Shown here piece by piece: positions 41,361 to 49,977 of a stretch of 64,000 nucleotides of DNA. The position numbers were made by a program, and so were the translations under genes. The notes beneath the pieces were generated by a model. The model was given only the letters and a program-made list of their open reading frames with translations, made no database searches and was not told the origin of the DNA. How positions within the stretch are numbered: the first letter of the stretch is position 1; each line of letters starts with the position of its first letter. The stretch spans positions 3,348,001 through 3,412,000 of the forward strand of contig NZ_CP097349.1 in NCBI RefSeq assembly GCF_023516215.1, written 5' to 3'. This DNA is from Cytobacillus pseudoceanisediminis. Its GTDB lineage: Bacteria; Bacillota; Bacilli; Bacillales; Cytobacillaceae.

Positions 41361-41415
41361 GCCTCCTAATATAATCAAATTTATCTTAGGAGGCTATATT
41401 CACTGCTTTTTTCAT
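41361..41415 (-). promoter_or_regulatory. cat translational-attenuation leader
   Basis: A short frame (41415 to 41386) encodes the nine residues MKKAVNIAS with AAGGATGA upstream. GCCTCCTAA at its end (41386-41394) can pair with TTAGGAGGC (41361-41369), which contains the cat ribosome binding site. This is the arrangement of the cat-86/pC194 leaders, where a drug-stalled ribosome opens the stem. Confidence 0.85.
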
Positions 41416-41489
41416 AACAGTCATCCTTTTTTATTAAATATTTCTTTATATTAGGCTCTTTTCGTATAAATTGTTGTTTTTCACCTATC

Positions 41490-41690
41490 AATGTTGTCCG
41501 TTGATTTCCGCTCCAGGCTGCTCGCTTTCCGCGGGGCGGGCGGTGAGCCTCCTCGACGCTCCGCGTCTGCGGGGTCTCATCTGTCCCGCTACTCCCGCAG
41601 GACATTGAATATGCTTCCTCGAGCAAACACCGCACGAAGAAAATGCAAATGCATTTTCGAGGATCTCGCACCTTCCGCTGCAATCAACTC
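41490..41690. repeat. GC-rich Bacillaceae dispersed repeat with an internal insertion
   Basis: The region holds CCGCTCCAGGC, GCTCGCTTTCCGCGGG, GGTGAGCCTCCTCG, TCCCGCTACTCCCGCAGGA and CACCTTCCGCTGCAATCAA, much richer in GC than the flanks. These blocks belong to a repeat scattered in many Bacillus genomes. About 60 bases of unrelated sequence separate the penultimate and last blocks. The rest of the 41416-41831 gap shows no gene. Confidence 0.6.
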
Positions 41691-41831
41691 AGCAAATAAT
41701 ATACAAAAAGCAACAAACCTTGCGAAAACAGCCTTATATTATCAAGTATCCCTAACTAGTTTCAACCAGCTTTCTCCACTAACAAGCTCCTCAGTTCAAA
41801 AAGCAGTACTAAAGATTAGCCTATTCAGATA

Positions 41832-42449
41832 TTAAAACTCATTAATATTTGATATGACACCTTTTAATATTTCAATTGATTTTATAGGTTCTTCATCAAG
41901 CTCTAGACTGTGATTTCCACCCTCAACCACTTTTAATATAAGATTTTGGTTCTTTTTCAATTTTTCAAAGCGCTCCTCAATGAAACAACTATCTCGATCT
42001 CCAATTATACAAAGTCCCTTATGATCACTATTACCCATTGCGTTAAATACGTCTTCTCTTTGCAGCAATGGCGTCAGCCATACGGCTTTTGCATCTTTCA
42101 ACATAGTATTATTTAGCAGATAACTCAAAGCTATTGTTCCGATTGATTTAGCCACTACATAATAATTACTGTATTTCTTGTTCTTGATGGCGCTATCGAT
42201 TGCATGTTGTACATCTCTCGAGAAATCCTCTTCACTTAGAACAGACATCTCTTCCCTGCTAAGTGTATAGTTAATGTGTAATACATCAAAACCCTTTGAG
42301 TAAAATAACCCTGTGGCAAAGTGCAGCAGCGGAGCTTTTGTTGTGTAGCCAGCCCCAGGCAAGACAATAACTAAACTGTTTGTTTCTCTCTTTTGTTCTA
42401 TCAATCTAAAAGGAATACTTTTTGAACCAGCAATACTGCGATTAGTCAC
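41832..42449 (-). CDS. Alpha/beta hydrolase
   Basis: A 205-residue alpha/beta-hydrolase. The oxyanion segment VIVLPGAGY, nucleophile elbow AKSIGT, the GDRDSCF acidic turn and GGNHSLEL with the catalytic His are in order. The elbow has Ala instead of the first Gly. GTG start with AGGAAGTGAG upstream. The substrate is unknown, and its neighbours give no clue. Confidence 0.8.
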   Translation of the reverse strand: MTNRSIAGSKSIPFRLIEQKRETNSLVIVLPGAGYTTKAPLLHFATGLFYSKGFDVLHINYTLSREEMSVLSEEDFSRDVQHAIDSAIKNKKYSNYYVVAKSIGTIALSYLLNNTMLKDAKAVWLTPLLQREDVFNAMGNSDHKGLCIIGDRDSCFIEERFEKLKKNQNLILKVVEGGNHSLELDEEPIKSIEILKGVISNINEF

Positions 42450-42622
42450 CGTTTACTCACTTCCTAAGTTTTTAATGGTATCTATTCTTGACTATTACCA
42501 AATATTCCTCCTTCATATGAACTGCACCGATAGCAGAAGAAAAGCTGCCATAATGACAGCTCCGAACTTTAATTCATTGTTTGTTCCAGGGGTTTTGACC
42601 ACTTATCTTTTGACACCGCATA

Positions 42623-43697
42623 TCATATAGATAGAGAAATCATCAAACCAAAATAAAGGGCAAAAACAAAACTCATTCCGAAAAGAATTGCAATATAAGG
42701 TTTTACTTTCTTAAAGCTGATCACAATTAAAGCTAAGAAAAGCAGCGAGTTAGCCAATAGAAATAATGATAAAAAATTTGGTGTTAAATGAACATTATTT
42801 ACAGAAGGAATGTCAGTCCCCAAAAGCCATTCCACCCAAATCGAAGCACCTTCCGACTGGACCGTAAATTCAACTTCGTGGGGTGGCGATAAAGTTCCCA
42901 ATACACTTGTAAAACAAAAAACAAGGAAAATAATAATACCCTCCCCTTAATCCATGGCCGAGGGTCAAAAGAGGAAACTCTTAATGATTTTCTGGTTAGC
43001 ACTCCATTTAAAAATGCGAATACCAATAAAGGAATAATGCTTAGATGTTTTAACAGAAGCATTTGCCCATATGGGAGAACCCATGAATTCACATAATCCT
43101 TTGGTTCAACCACATAGAACATTAGAGCAAAGCCGCTTATAAGCAAGATCATTAAATTTATCATGGCAAATGGGGTAAACCACCGCAGGAACAATGGCCA
43201 CTTTTTTCATCACTTGAAAACCAGGCGACGTGGATTAGAATCCCTGTCCAAAGTGTCACCATAAGAAAATGGATGGAGTGTGCAATAAACCCGTTCCAAA
43301 AGGACAATGAGGCAACATGACTGGAGTACCCAATGGCAAAAACCATCAGCAGCAGCCAAAGCGCCTGCAGATATTTTGAACCATTTAATAACAATGTCAT
43401 CCATAGGAATACCGACATAAACCCAATGAAGATCCAGGCTCTACCTACTTGAAAATCTGTCAGAACTGAATACGCTGCGAGTGTAAGACCTACGTCATCG
43501 CTAAAATAAGAAATCGTCTGTGCGACCGGTCCAAATGTAAAAATATAAATGCCTAACGATGATAAAAGCAGCGTCTTTTTAGAGATATATGTTTTGGGCT
43601 TTTTCTTTTCAGATATAAACTGAAGTGCTGTGTTTCCGATTAAAATCGAAAATAAAAGATACGTAACGACTTCGGCTAACGGTACGGCTACACTCAT
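42623..43697 (-). CDS. CopD-family copper import/resistance membrane protein, two frameshifts
   Basis: About 358 residues with eight or nine predicted helices, matching the CopD/YcnJ membrane domain. Conserved segments include FTFGPVAQT, NGFIAHSIHFLMVTLWTG and KHLSIIPLLVFAFLNG. The gene is split into three frames at 43202-43207 (six A on the coding strand, seven expected) and 42911-42914 (four T, five expected). One added base at each gives continuous CopD sequence, including DEKKWPLFLRWFTPFAM across the first break. It follows copC by one base, and the two proteins are a usual copper-handling pair. Confidence 0.85.
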
Positions 43698-43698
43698 T

Positions 43699-44244
43699 TT
43701 AACGCTTCCTTTTGAACAGAAGGAACAATCCCAACACTAATACAGCCAATGTCAAAATTGGAATAAAGATATTCATAATCCTATTTGGAGAGGATTCTTT
43801 TTCGCCCTCTGCACTTTTCTCTGTTTCTTCTGTCTGCATCTTTTCTTCATCAGAGATTTGAGATTCTTCCATTTCTGATTCTTGACTTGTATTTTCTTCA
43901 GATTTTACAGTAAAGGGGATTTCCCCTGTAATCTGGTGCCCGTCTTCCCCGACTATCTTCCAGCGAATAACATAGGATCCGTTTTCAAGTGGTGCTTCTA
44001 ATGTTCCGCTCATTTGCTTGCCATTTGGTTCAACATCGGAAAAAGGGATTTCTTGTCCTTCCATGACTAGCGTCATTGTACTCAAAGATTCAATTTCACC
44101 AGCAAAGGTAAGAGTAATTTCATTTAGATCTTCCGTTACTATTTGTCCTGGTTTTGGAGTTGAAGATTCCAGCCCAGTGTGAGCAGTTGCCATTGATGGC
44201 AATATGATGAAAAAACATAGGAATGACATTAGGATCTTATTCAT
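43699..44244 (-). CDS. CopC-domain copper-binding protein, membrane anchored
   Basis: A 181-residue secreted protein: signal peptide (residues 1-21), then a CopC fold beginning HTGLESSTPKPGQ (mature N-terminal His is the usual copper ligand) and GEDGHQITGEIPFTV, then an acidic linker rich in Glu/Ser and a C-terminal membrane helix with FKRKR. This matches Bacillus YobA/YcnJ-type CopC proteins on the outer face. It probably hands copper to the CopD protein encoded next. Confidence 0.9.
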   Translation of the reverse strand: MNKILMSFLCFFIILPSMATAHTGLESSTPKPGQIVTEDLNEITLTFAGEIESLSTMTLVMEGQEIPFSDVEPNGKQMSGTLEAPLENGSYVIRWKIVGEDGHQITGEIPFTVKSEENTSQESEMEESQISDEEKMQTEETEKSAEGEKESSPNRIMNIFIPILTLAVLVLGLFLLFKRKR

Positions 44245-44349
44245 AGTAAAATTCCCTTCTCATTTACTTAATTCCCAACAGAAGTATACCATTATTATTT
44301 TGACTTTAATCATCACGGAGAGGCTGCAGGTTCTTAACCATTTCATGAA

Positions 44350-44712
44350 CTAAATATCAGCAACCTCCCCACCCCCTTGGAGCAGCGCCGAACCCCTTCT
44401 ATATTGCCAAGGGAGCCCTAAAAAGTATAACCCTTGACTATCAGTAACTCCTCTTTTATGTATTGGCATCTCTTTCTCCTTAAAGATTGCGGGAAGCTTT
44501 ATCCTGCTATCACCCGATTTAAAGCCAGTGGACCAAATCAGATTTCCTACTTTCACTGTGCTTTGGTCCTTAAAGAAGGGGCTATGATCATTGGCAGATA
44601 AAGCCTTCGATTTCTGCTTTATTCCTCCGTCTTTGAGCAAATTTTTCTCCTTTTAGGATATTAGCCTGCAGAAAGGCTTGCTTGGCCTGCCCCAGTAACC
44701 AAAACGTCGTAT
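44350..44712 (-). pseudogene. CzcO-like NAD(P)/FAD oxidoreductase remnant
   Basis: The 3' part reads VGNLIWSTGFK...GLYFLGLPWQYRRGSALL, the C-terminus of CzcO/Trk-type flavoproteins. Just upstream, another frame gives YDVLVTGAGQASLSAG, the N-terminal FAD loop, followed by a TAA. Most of the protein between them is missing, so this is a real internal deletion rather than a sequencing shift. Such genes often travel with cation-efflux systems, here cadA. Confidence 0.75.
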
Positions 44713-44732
44713 CCCAAAGTATCCCCCTAGCA

Positions 44733-44766
44733 AAAGAGCTTCCCATGAAAAATGGGAAGCTCTTAT
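44733..44766 (-). terminator. Terminator of the cadC-cadA operon
   Basis: AAGAGCTTCCCAT and ATGGGAAGCTCTT pair around a short A-rich loop, immediately after the cadA stop. Confidence 0.75.
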
Positions 44767-44767
44767 C

Positions 44768-46902
44768 TTATTTATCTTTAATTCTGAGTAATCTCAAGCC
44801 GTTTAATGTGACAATAAGAGTCGCACCCATATCGGCAAAAATCGCAATCCAAAGCGTTAGCCAGCCTGGAATGACCAGAAGTAATGCGACTAGCTTTATC
44901 CCTAATGAAAACGTAATATTTTGCTTAATAATGCTAAGGGCTTTTCTGCTTAACTTCACGGTAAATGGCAGTTTGCCAAGATCATCTGCCATCAGGGCAA
45001 TATCCGCTGTTTCAAGAGCCGTATCTGTTCCAGCTCCCCCATGGCAATTCCAACAGCAGAAGCAGCCAATGCAGGGGCATCATTTACACCGTCGCCAACC
45101 ATCGCCACACGGTCATATTTCTTTCTAAGATCTTTAATATACCTTAATTTATCCTGTGGCAATAATTCGGCTTTAATATCTGATACGCCGACTTGTTCTC
45201 CAATCGCGTTTGCAGTTCCTTCGTTATCGCCAGTAAGCATAATGGTTTTTTGAATCCCCATAGAATGGAGATTTCCAATAACATTTTTGCTGTTTTCTCT
45301 TAACACATCCGCTACGGCAATCAGACCCAATACTTCCTTTGAGGTACCTGCTGCCATGACCGTTTTTCCCTGCTTTTGAAGGCGGGCAATGGTTGCTTTT
45401 AATTCAGAAGGAACGCCGTTTGATAATAATTCCTCAAACAAATTCGGGCTTCCAACATAATACATCTGATTTTGAAAGATTCCTTTAATACCTTTTCCCG
45501 TAATGGAAGAAAATTCTTCAATACTGATGTCCTGGTATGCCGCATTTTCATCTTCCGCTTTTTTCATGATAGCTGAAGCCAGTGGATGCTGTGATCCTTT
45601 TTCCAATGCGGCAGCAATGGACAAAAGCTCATTAGAATTTGCATGGGATTGCGGAAGGTAATCTGTTACCATGGGAATCCCTTTTGTTAGTGTTCCCGTT
45701 TTGTCAAAGGCAATGGCTTTGATTGCGCCCATCTCTTCTAAATGAATACCGCCTTTAATCAGTACGCCATTTTTTGCCGCATTCCCAATCGCAGTCACAA
45801 TTGCAACAGGGGTCGAGATTACGAGCGCACAAGGACATCCAACCACAAGTGCAGCTAACCCCTGGTAAATCCATGTATCCCAATCAGCTCCAAAAAACAG
45901 CGGAGGAACAACGGCCACACCTAAGGCAATAAGCATGATAAGCGGCGTATAGTATTTAGCAAATTTGTCGACAAAGGCTTGTGAAGGTGCTCGCTCAGCC
46001 TGAGCCTCTTCCACTAAGTGGATGATCTTCGCAATTGTCGTATCATCTACATGCTTTGTTACTTTAACCTCAAGCAGTCCCTCTTCATTCAAGGTTCCTG
46101 CAAAGACTTCATCTTCAGCCGTTTTGGCAACAGGGACCGACTCACCCGTAATAGCCGCTTGGTTGACGGATGACACCCCTTTTACTACGATGCCATCCAT
46201 CGCGATCTTTTGCCCGGGCTTGACAATCATAATGTCGCCAAGCTGAATATCATCCACCTCAACCATCATTTCTTGATTTCCTCTTCGGATTAAGGCTTCC
46301 TTTGGAGCAATATCCATTAAAGAGCGAATGGATTGACGCGCTTTATCCATGGAATATGTTTCAAGTGCTTCACTGATGGCAAAGAGGATGACGACAGTCG
46401 CTCCTTCGCCCCATTCCCCTATAAAGGCGGCACCAATGACAGCAATAGTCATCAGTGTTTTCATATCAAACTGAAGGCGGATTAGATTTTTTAACCCTGT
46501 TGTGAACAAGCGGTATCCGCCAATAACCATCGATGCGCCATACGCTAAAACGGAGAAAATGCTCCCTTCCCCATTCAGTTCCCCCGCAGCCCATCCAATA
46601 ACGAGGAGGACAAAGGAAGCGATGACAGTCGCATGCTTTTTCAGAAAAGGTTCTTCCTTCTCTTCAAACCGCTCCTTCTCAGGGATAATTTTTATATTCT
46701 CAAAAGCTCCGGCCTTTTCCAGTTCTTCAATGGTTGCATCTCCATAAACGGTCAGCTTTGAAGCACCAAAATTTACACTTGCATCAGAAACACCATCCAG
46801 GTGTTTTACGTTCTTTTCGAACTTTGTGGCGCAGCCTGCTCAGGTGAATCCCTGCACACGATAGACCGTTTTTTCATCTGACTTCGCTAAAGCCTCACTC
46901 AT
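44768..46902 (-). CDS. cadA: CadA-type heavy-metal P1B-ATPase with in-frame UGA in the HMA motif
   Basis: About 711 residues, a Zn/Cd/Pb-exporting ATPase. An N-terminal HMA domain is followed by membrane helices, TGES, the metal-site CPC (GCPCALVIS), DKTGTLTKG, the HP motif (GSQHPLA) and [10 protein letters not shown]. From the ATG at 46902, overlapping the end of cadC, the frame runs to 45040 with one interruption: codon 21 (46842-46840) is TGA at the first Cys of the metal-binding motif GFT-C-x-x-C. The second Cys is present (AGC). A GUUC/GAAC stem-loop with a G-first loop lies 22 nt downstream, so selenocysteine is possible. Translation could otherwise start downstream (ATG at 46530), losing the HMA domain. 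A separate one-base loss in a C run at 45036-45040 splits the C-terminal 75 residues from the rest. It is co-transcribed with cadC. Confidence 0.88.
46810..46842 (-). promoter_or_regulatory. In-frame UGA and candidate SECIS hairpin in cadA
   Basis: TGA at 46842-46840, then GUUC-GAAAA-GAAC at 46822-46810. The first loop base is G, 22 nt after the UGA, within the range seen for bacterial SECIS elements. The stem is only four pairs. Function is inferred. Confidence 0.45.
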
Positions 46903-47263
46903 AGTGCGCCACCTCCTTTTGATGTGTAAAGGCAATTTGAATCAGCTGTTTGACATGATCATCATCCAGTGAATAAAAGACCAATTTGCCCTCCTTACGA
47001 TACTTCGCCAATCCCATATTCCGAAGAAGCCGTAAATGGTGAGAAGCCGTAGCCGTTGTGCACCCCACAATATTGGCTACATCACAGACGCACAGTTCTT
47101 CTTCCTCACATAGGGAAAAGGCAATCTTAACCCTAGTTTCATCAGATAATGCTTTAAATATTTGGGCAACAGCAGAGGTATTGTGGTGTGAGGCAGATTC
47201 TTTAACACGTCTTACTTTTTCTTCATCTACACAGGTTACTTCACAAACATCTTCGTGCTTCAA
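46895..47263 (-). CDS. cadC: CadC-type ArsR-family metal-responsive repressor
   Basis: A 122-residue winged-helix repressor, the same length as staphylococcal CadC. The N-terminal Cys pair (CEVTC) and the ELCVCDVA motif supply the Cd/Pb/Zn site, and TTATASHHLRLLRNMGLA is the recognition helix. I chose the TTG at 47263, six bases after AAGGAGGTG. It overlaps the first codons of cadA. Metal binding would release the operator repeats upstream (47279-47349) and express cadCA. Confidence 0.93.
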   Translation of the reverse strand: MKHEDVCEVTCVDEEKVRRVKESASHHNTSAVAQIFKALSDETRVKIAFSLCEEEELCVCDVANIVGCTTATASHHLRLLRNMGLAKYRKEGKLVFYSLDDDHVKQLIQIAFTHQKEVAHYE

Positions 47264-47278
47264 GGAAGCCACCTCCTT

Positions 47279-47349
47279 AATCAAACGATTATTTGATTAT
47301 TAGTATATGCATCTATTATCAAACAGTCAAACATTCATTTGATTATTAG
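47279..47349. promoter_or_regulatory. Tandem CadC operator-like palindromes
   Basis: Two copies of TCAAAC, five bases, TTTGATTATTAG occur at 47281-47303 and 47327-47349. Each contains a TCAAA-N6-TTTGA inverted repeat. They lie 18-86 bases upstream of the cadC start, the expected place for an ArsR-type repressor. Confidence 0.65.
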
Positions 47350-47393
47350 GAAGATATTTTTATGTCATAAGAAAATGAGTATCCAACAGCACA

Positions 47394-47425
47394 AATGGTT
47401 CATCCAAATTGAAGGATGAACCATT
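47394..47425 (-). terminator. Hairpin after the YtkA-like gene
   Basis: AATGGTTCATCC and GGATGAACCATT form a perfect 12-bp stem with an eight-base loop beyond the stop at 47447 on the minus strand. Confidence 0.7.
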
Positions 47426-47446
47426 AACTGAAAATTATTATTTGCT

Positions 47447-47827
47447 TTATTCTACCTTAAATTCTTTTGTTGGCATATTATGCATACCTCTTGCCGTTAC
47501 ATGTGCTGTTACTGAATAGGTTCCCGCCTCTTGAAACGTTGTTGTAATAGAATAAACACCTCTGCCCTGATGCTCCCCAATCATTTCTTCTGATGTATCT
47601 TGACCTGCTTTTTTCACTTCAAACTTAACCCCATTGGCATCTTCAACCTTTTCCTCCCCCTGTGTGACGGCGGCCTGGATGACTGCCTCTTGATTTACCT
47701 GTATCACTTCTGGAATGTTAACCGAAACCTCCAATAAATCAGGAACTTTTTCAGCAGCGTCATTCTCCTTTGAACACCCTGCCAGCAAAAATAAAACACA
47801 GGCAAAAAGAAAAATGGCTTTCCTCAT
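47447..47827 (-). CDS. YtkA/FixH-like lipoprotein
   Basis: About 126 residues with a lipoprotein signal (FLFACVLFLLAGC, lipobox LAGC) and a beta-rich domain, with PEVIQVNQEAVIQAAVTQGEEKV and GVYSITTTFQEAGTYSVTAHV in the YtkA-like pattern. The C-terminal HNMPTKEF places His and Met as possible copper ligands. The ATG at 47827 has AAAGGAGA upstream; the frame is open to 47881. It diverges from the PCYCGC lipoprotein gene. Probably an extracellular copper or redox partner; this is inference from family and context. Confidence 0.75.
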   Translation of the reverse strand: MRKAIFLFACVLFLLAGCSKENDAAEKVPDLLEVSVNIPEVIQVNQEAVIQAAVTQGEEKVEDANGVKFEVKKAGQDTSEEMIGEHQGRGVYSITTTFQEAGTYSVTAHVTARGMHNMPTKEFKVE

Positions 47828-48028
47828 ATATAGCACGTCTCCTTTGTTTACATGTTCAAAAAATTGTATGTACCTTTTCATTATAGCGATGGCTGGTGTT
47901 TTATTTGTGACTATTCTATGAATTCATTGTGCCCTTGGTAATTATTATTAGGCATAGAATCATTGAATCAGTAATTAGAATTAGGTATTCTTACATTAAA
48001 ATAGCAATTTGATAGAAAGGAAGGTTTA

Positions 48029-48526
48029 ATGAAGAATTTCATTTTCCCTATACTAACAGCCATTGCGCTAGTTTCTGGCTGTTCGCCGGCAGAAGATCAG
48101 GCATCAGAGGATAGCCATTCACATAGCGGCCATCAAGAACAGGCTGCTCCTGTCTTAACGTATGAAATCGGCAGCAATGACTGGTCAGCCGTCACCACAT
48201 ACAGCGACAGCCCTAAAGTTTTAGAAGCATATCAGTTCGCTGTCGCACATCCAGAGGTATTGGATTACATGCCATGTTATTGCGGCTGTTATGAAGAAGA
48301 TGGTCACACCAGCAATACGAATTGCTTTGTTGATAACGTAGAAGGGACCACGGTAACACTTGATACCATGGGCTTCGGCTGAGGGGTTTGTGTGGACATA
48401 GCCCGTGAGGCTAAATCAGAGTTTGAAAAAGGCACAAGCTTAAAAGATATTCGTCATATGATTGATAAAAAATACGAAAGCATGGGGACAGAATCTACTC
48501 CAACACCTATGCCTGAAGAAGTATAA
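48029..48526 (+). CDS. PCYCGC-motif lipoprotein with in-frame UGA
   Basis: A 165-codon lipoprotein (signal with LVSGC lipobox, His/Ser-rich stretch SHSHSGH) of the PCYCGC family. The PCYCGC motif is at residues 90-95, followed by HTSNTNCFV. Codon 118 (48380-48382) is TGA, after GFG and before GVC, where family members have a Cys of a CxxC pair. The frame continues for 47 more codons of good family sequence (VDIAREAKSEFEKGTSLKDI) to a TAA. A UAGCC/GGCUA stem with loop CGUGA lies downstream, its G at +23. The same kind of UGA is found in cadA nearby. Selenocysteine is a plausible reading; a nonsense mutation or a base error are the alternatives. Function in the family is unknown, probably extracytoplasmic metal or thiol chemistry. 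Confidence 0.8.
48380..48413 (+). promoter_or_regulatory. In-frame UGA and candidate SECIS hairpin in the PCYCGC gene
   Basis: TGA at 48380-48382, then a five-pair stem UAGCC/GGCUA at 48399-48413 with loop CGUGA. The loop G is 23 nt after the UGA. Two further outer pairs (GA with UC) are possible beyond an internal loop. Function is inferred. Confidence 0.45.
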
Positions 48527-48553
48527 AACACGCTAACCATCAGCGTGTTTTTT
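48525..48553 (+). terminator. Rho-independent terminator
   Basis: AACACGCT and AGCGTGTT with a seven-base loop and T run, right after the PCYCGC gene. It supports the gene ending at 48526 rather than at the UGA. Confidence 0.8.
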
Positions 48554-48669
48554 AATCGTCAGCAGATCCTATTATTTAACTAACATCCCTGTCCCGTTAG
48601 CATATTACTAATACGCCCAATCAATATGCTATAATTTGGAGGGTAAATTGAAGATAGAGGTGACAATCC

Positions 48670-49135
48670 TTGGCCATACATGTCGTACTATATCAGCCGG
48701 ATATTCCGGCCAATACCGGAAATATTGCTCTAACTTGTGCTGCAACGGATACATCCTTGCATTTAATTCGGCCGCTTGGCTTTTCAACAGATGAAGAAAT
48801 GATCAAACGGGCAGGCTTTGATTTCTGGAACTCTGTGAACATAACGTATTATGATTCAATGGATGACTTTTTTCAAAAAACCAAGGCGAGTTCTACTATA
48901 TTGAAACCTTTGGTGAACAGGCACATTCATCCTTTGATTTCAGCGATGCTTCAAAGGAGCATTATTTCATGTTTGGAAAAGAAACAACGGGCTTGCCAAA
49001 AGACTTACTGGAAGAAAATAAGGATCACTTTTTAAGAATACCCATGAATGATAATGTCCGTTCACTCAACCTTTCAAGCACAGCTGCTATATTGGTGTAT
49101 GAGGCTCTGCGCCAGCAGGATTTCCCCATCTGAAA
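48670..49135 (+). CDS. trmL: tRNA (cytidine(34)-2'-O)-methyltransferase TrmL, one frameshift
   Basis: A SPOUT methyltransferase of about 155 residues that methylates the wobble ribose of tRNA-Leu. HVVLYQPDIPANTGNIALTC opens the protein; FGKETTGLP, LRIPM and VRSLNLSSTAAILVYEALRQ form the knot. The start is TTG with AGGTG upstream. The frame changes at 48875-48880, where six A should be seven; with the added base the protein reads KNQGEFYYIETFGEQ and continues to 49135. This conserved housekeeping gene supports the view that such shifts are sequence errors. Confidence 0.88.
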
Positions 49136-49136
49136 T

Positions 49137-49166
49137 AAAACATCTTCCTCGCTGGAAGATGTTTTG
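49137..49166 (+). terminator. Rho-independent terminator
   Basis: AACATCTTCC and GGAAGATGTT pair around TCGCT with a T-rich tail, just after trmL. Confidence 0.85.
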
Positions 49167-49223
49167 TTTGTTTTCATTCCAATTAGCACTTTAGTAGGTC
49201 ACGCTTATTAAATTATGTTCTGC

Positions 49224-49397
49224 TTAAACGGAATGCTGTTTTTCTTTCTTGTTCCTCGCAATAATAACAGCTAATAAATTTATCCCAGCCCCAATTAAAT
49301 TCATAATAAAGTTACCTATCTTACCAAAGTTATCGATGGTTAAACCAATTAAAAAACTCCCAAAAAGAATTAGTAAAATAACAATAAATAACCTCAA
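49224..49397 (-). CDS. Small hydrophobic membrane protein, tentative
   Basis: A 57-codon frame starting at TTG (49397) with AGGAAGG just upstream. It encodes two hydrophobic stretches (FIVILLILFGSFLIGL and LIGAGINLLAVIIA) and a basic tail, NKKEKQHSV. The composition looks like a real two-helix membrane protein, but the ribosome binding site is close to the start and I recognise no family. The opposite-strand frame here is rich in Lys and Pro and is probably a shadow. Confidence 0.45.
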   Translation of the reverse strand: MRLFIVILLILFGSFLIGLTIDNFGKIGNFIMNLIGAGINLLAVIIARNKKEKQHSV

Positions 49398-49531
49398 GTC
49401 CCTTCCTATCCCCCTATTAAACTCATTAACTTATATTGTCCAAATATCCCGCTATCTCCATAAGAAAAAGCTGCCGAATGACAGTCCAGAATCCAGCTAT
49501 CGAATTGATTAACTGAGCACCTTCAGGTCAG

Positions 49532-49819
49532 TCACTTTTCCGGTTTCAGAATAGTTCTTTGCAGGGGAACGCCTCCCATCGAAACATTGCGTTCTATGAA
49601 AATATAGGTCTGGCCATCAATAATAAATTTTCGATTCCCCATATAACTGACCTCTCGCCCTTGTTTGATAAGTTCACTCTGAATCGCTTCAACATACTCT
49701 TTAAAGTCCACGTACCTCTCATCCAAATCAATGGTGATATGATTTTTTCTATAGCCCATAAGCCAATTAAAACCAATCAAGCATAAACCGAGTATGGCCA
49801 AAAATAAAATGATTTCCAT
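49532..49819 (-). CDS. Hypothetical membrane-anchored protein
   Basis: Ninety-five residues: one N-terminal membrane helix (EIILFLAILGLCLIGFNWLMG) and a small soluble domain with YVDFKEYVEAIQSELIKQG and KFIIDGQTYIFIER. I do not recognise the family. The pattern of a hydrophobic anchor plus a strand-rich cytoplasmic domain is common among unnamed Bacillus proteins. It stands alone between trmL and paiB. Confidence 0.6.
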   Translation of the reverse strand: MEIILFLAILGLCLIGFNWLMGYRKNHITIDLDERYVDFKEYVEAIQSELIKQGREVSYMGNRKFIIDGQTYIFIERNVSMGGVPLQRTILKPEK

Positions 49820-49933
49820 ATTCGATGCTTCACTCCCTTTTAATAACTACTGTATGAGAATGATATTAATTCGTTTCATGAAAAATAAGATCAACGTCCT
49901 CGCCTCTATACTAACATAATATTCCAGATGATA

Positions 49934-49968
49934 AAAAAACAGAGGACATCCTGGTTCCTCTGTTTTTT
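49934..49968 (-). terminator. Terminator of the marR-paiA-paiB operon
   Basis: AAAAACAGAGGA and TCCTCTGTTTTT form a 12-bp stem with T run on the minus strand, ten bases after paiB. Confidence 0.85.
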
Positions 49969-49977
49969 CCTATAAAC

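Noticed and set aside
44350..44712. Repairing the CzcO-like gene by a one-base correction
   Set aside because: Most of the central protein is absent, so an indel error cannot explain it; it is a true remnant.
46840..46842. Reading the cadA TGA as another homopolymer indel
   Set aside because: The frame is continuous on both sides and no base needs to be added or removed, so it is a substitution-type difference, unlike the other breaks.
49249..49512. 87-codon plus-strand frame rich in Lys, Ile and Pro
   Set aside because: It is opposite a more plausible two-helix membrane protein and looks like its reverse-strand shadow.
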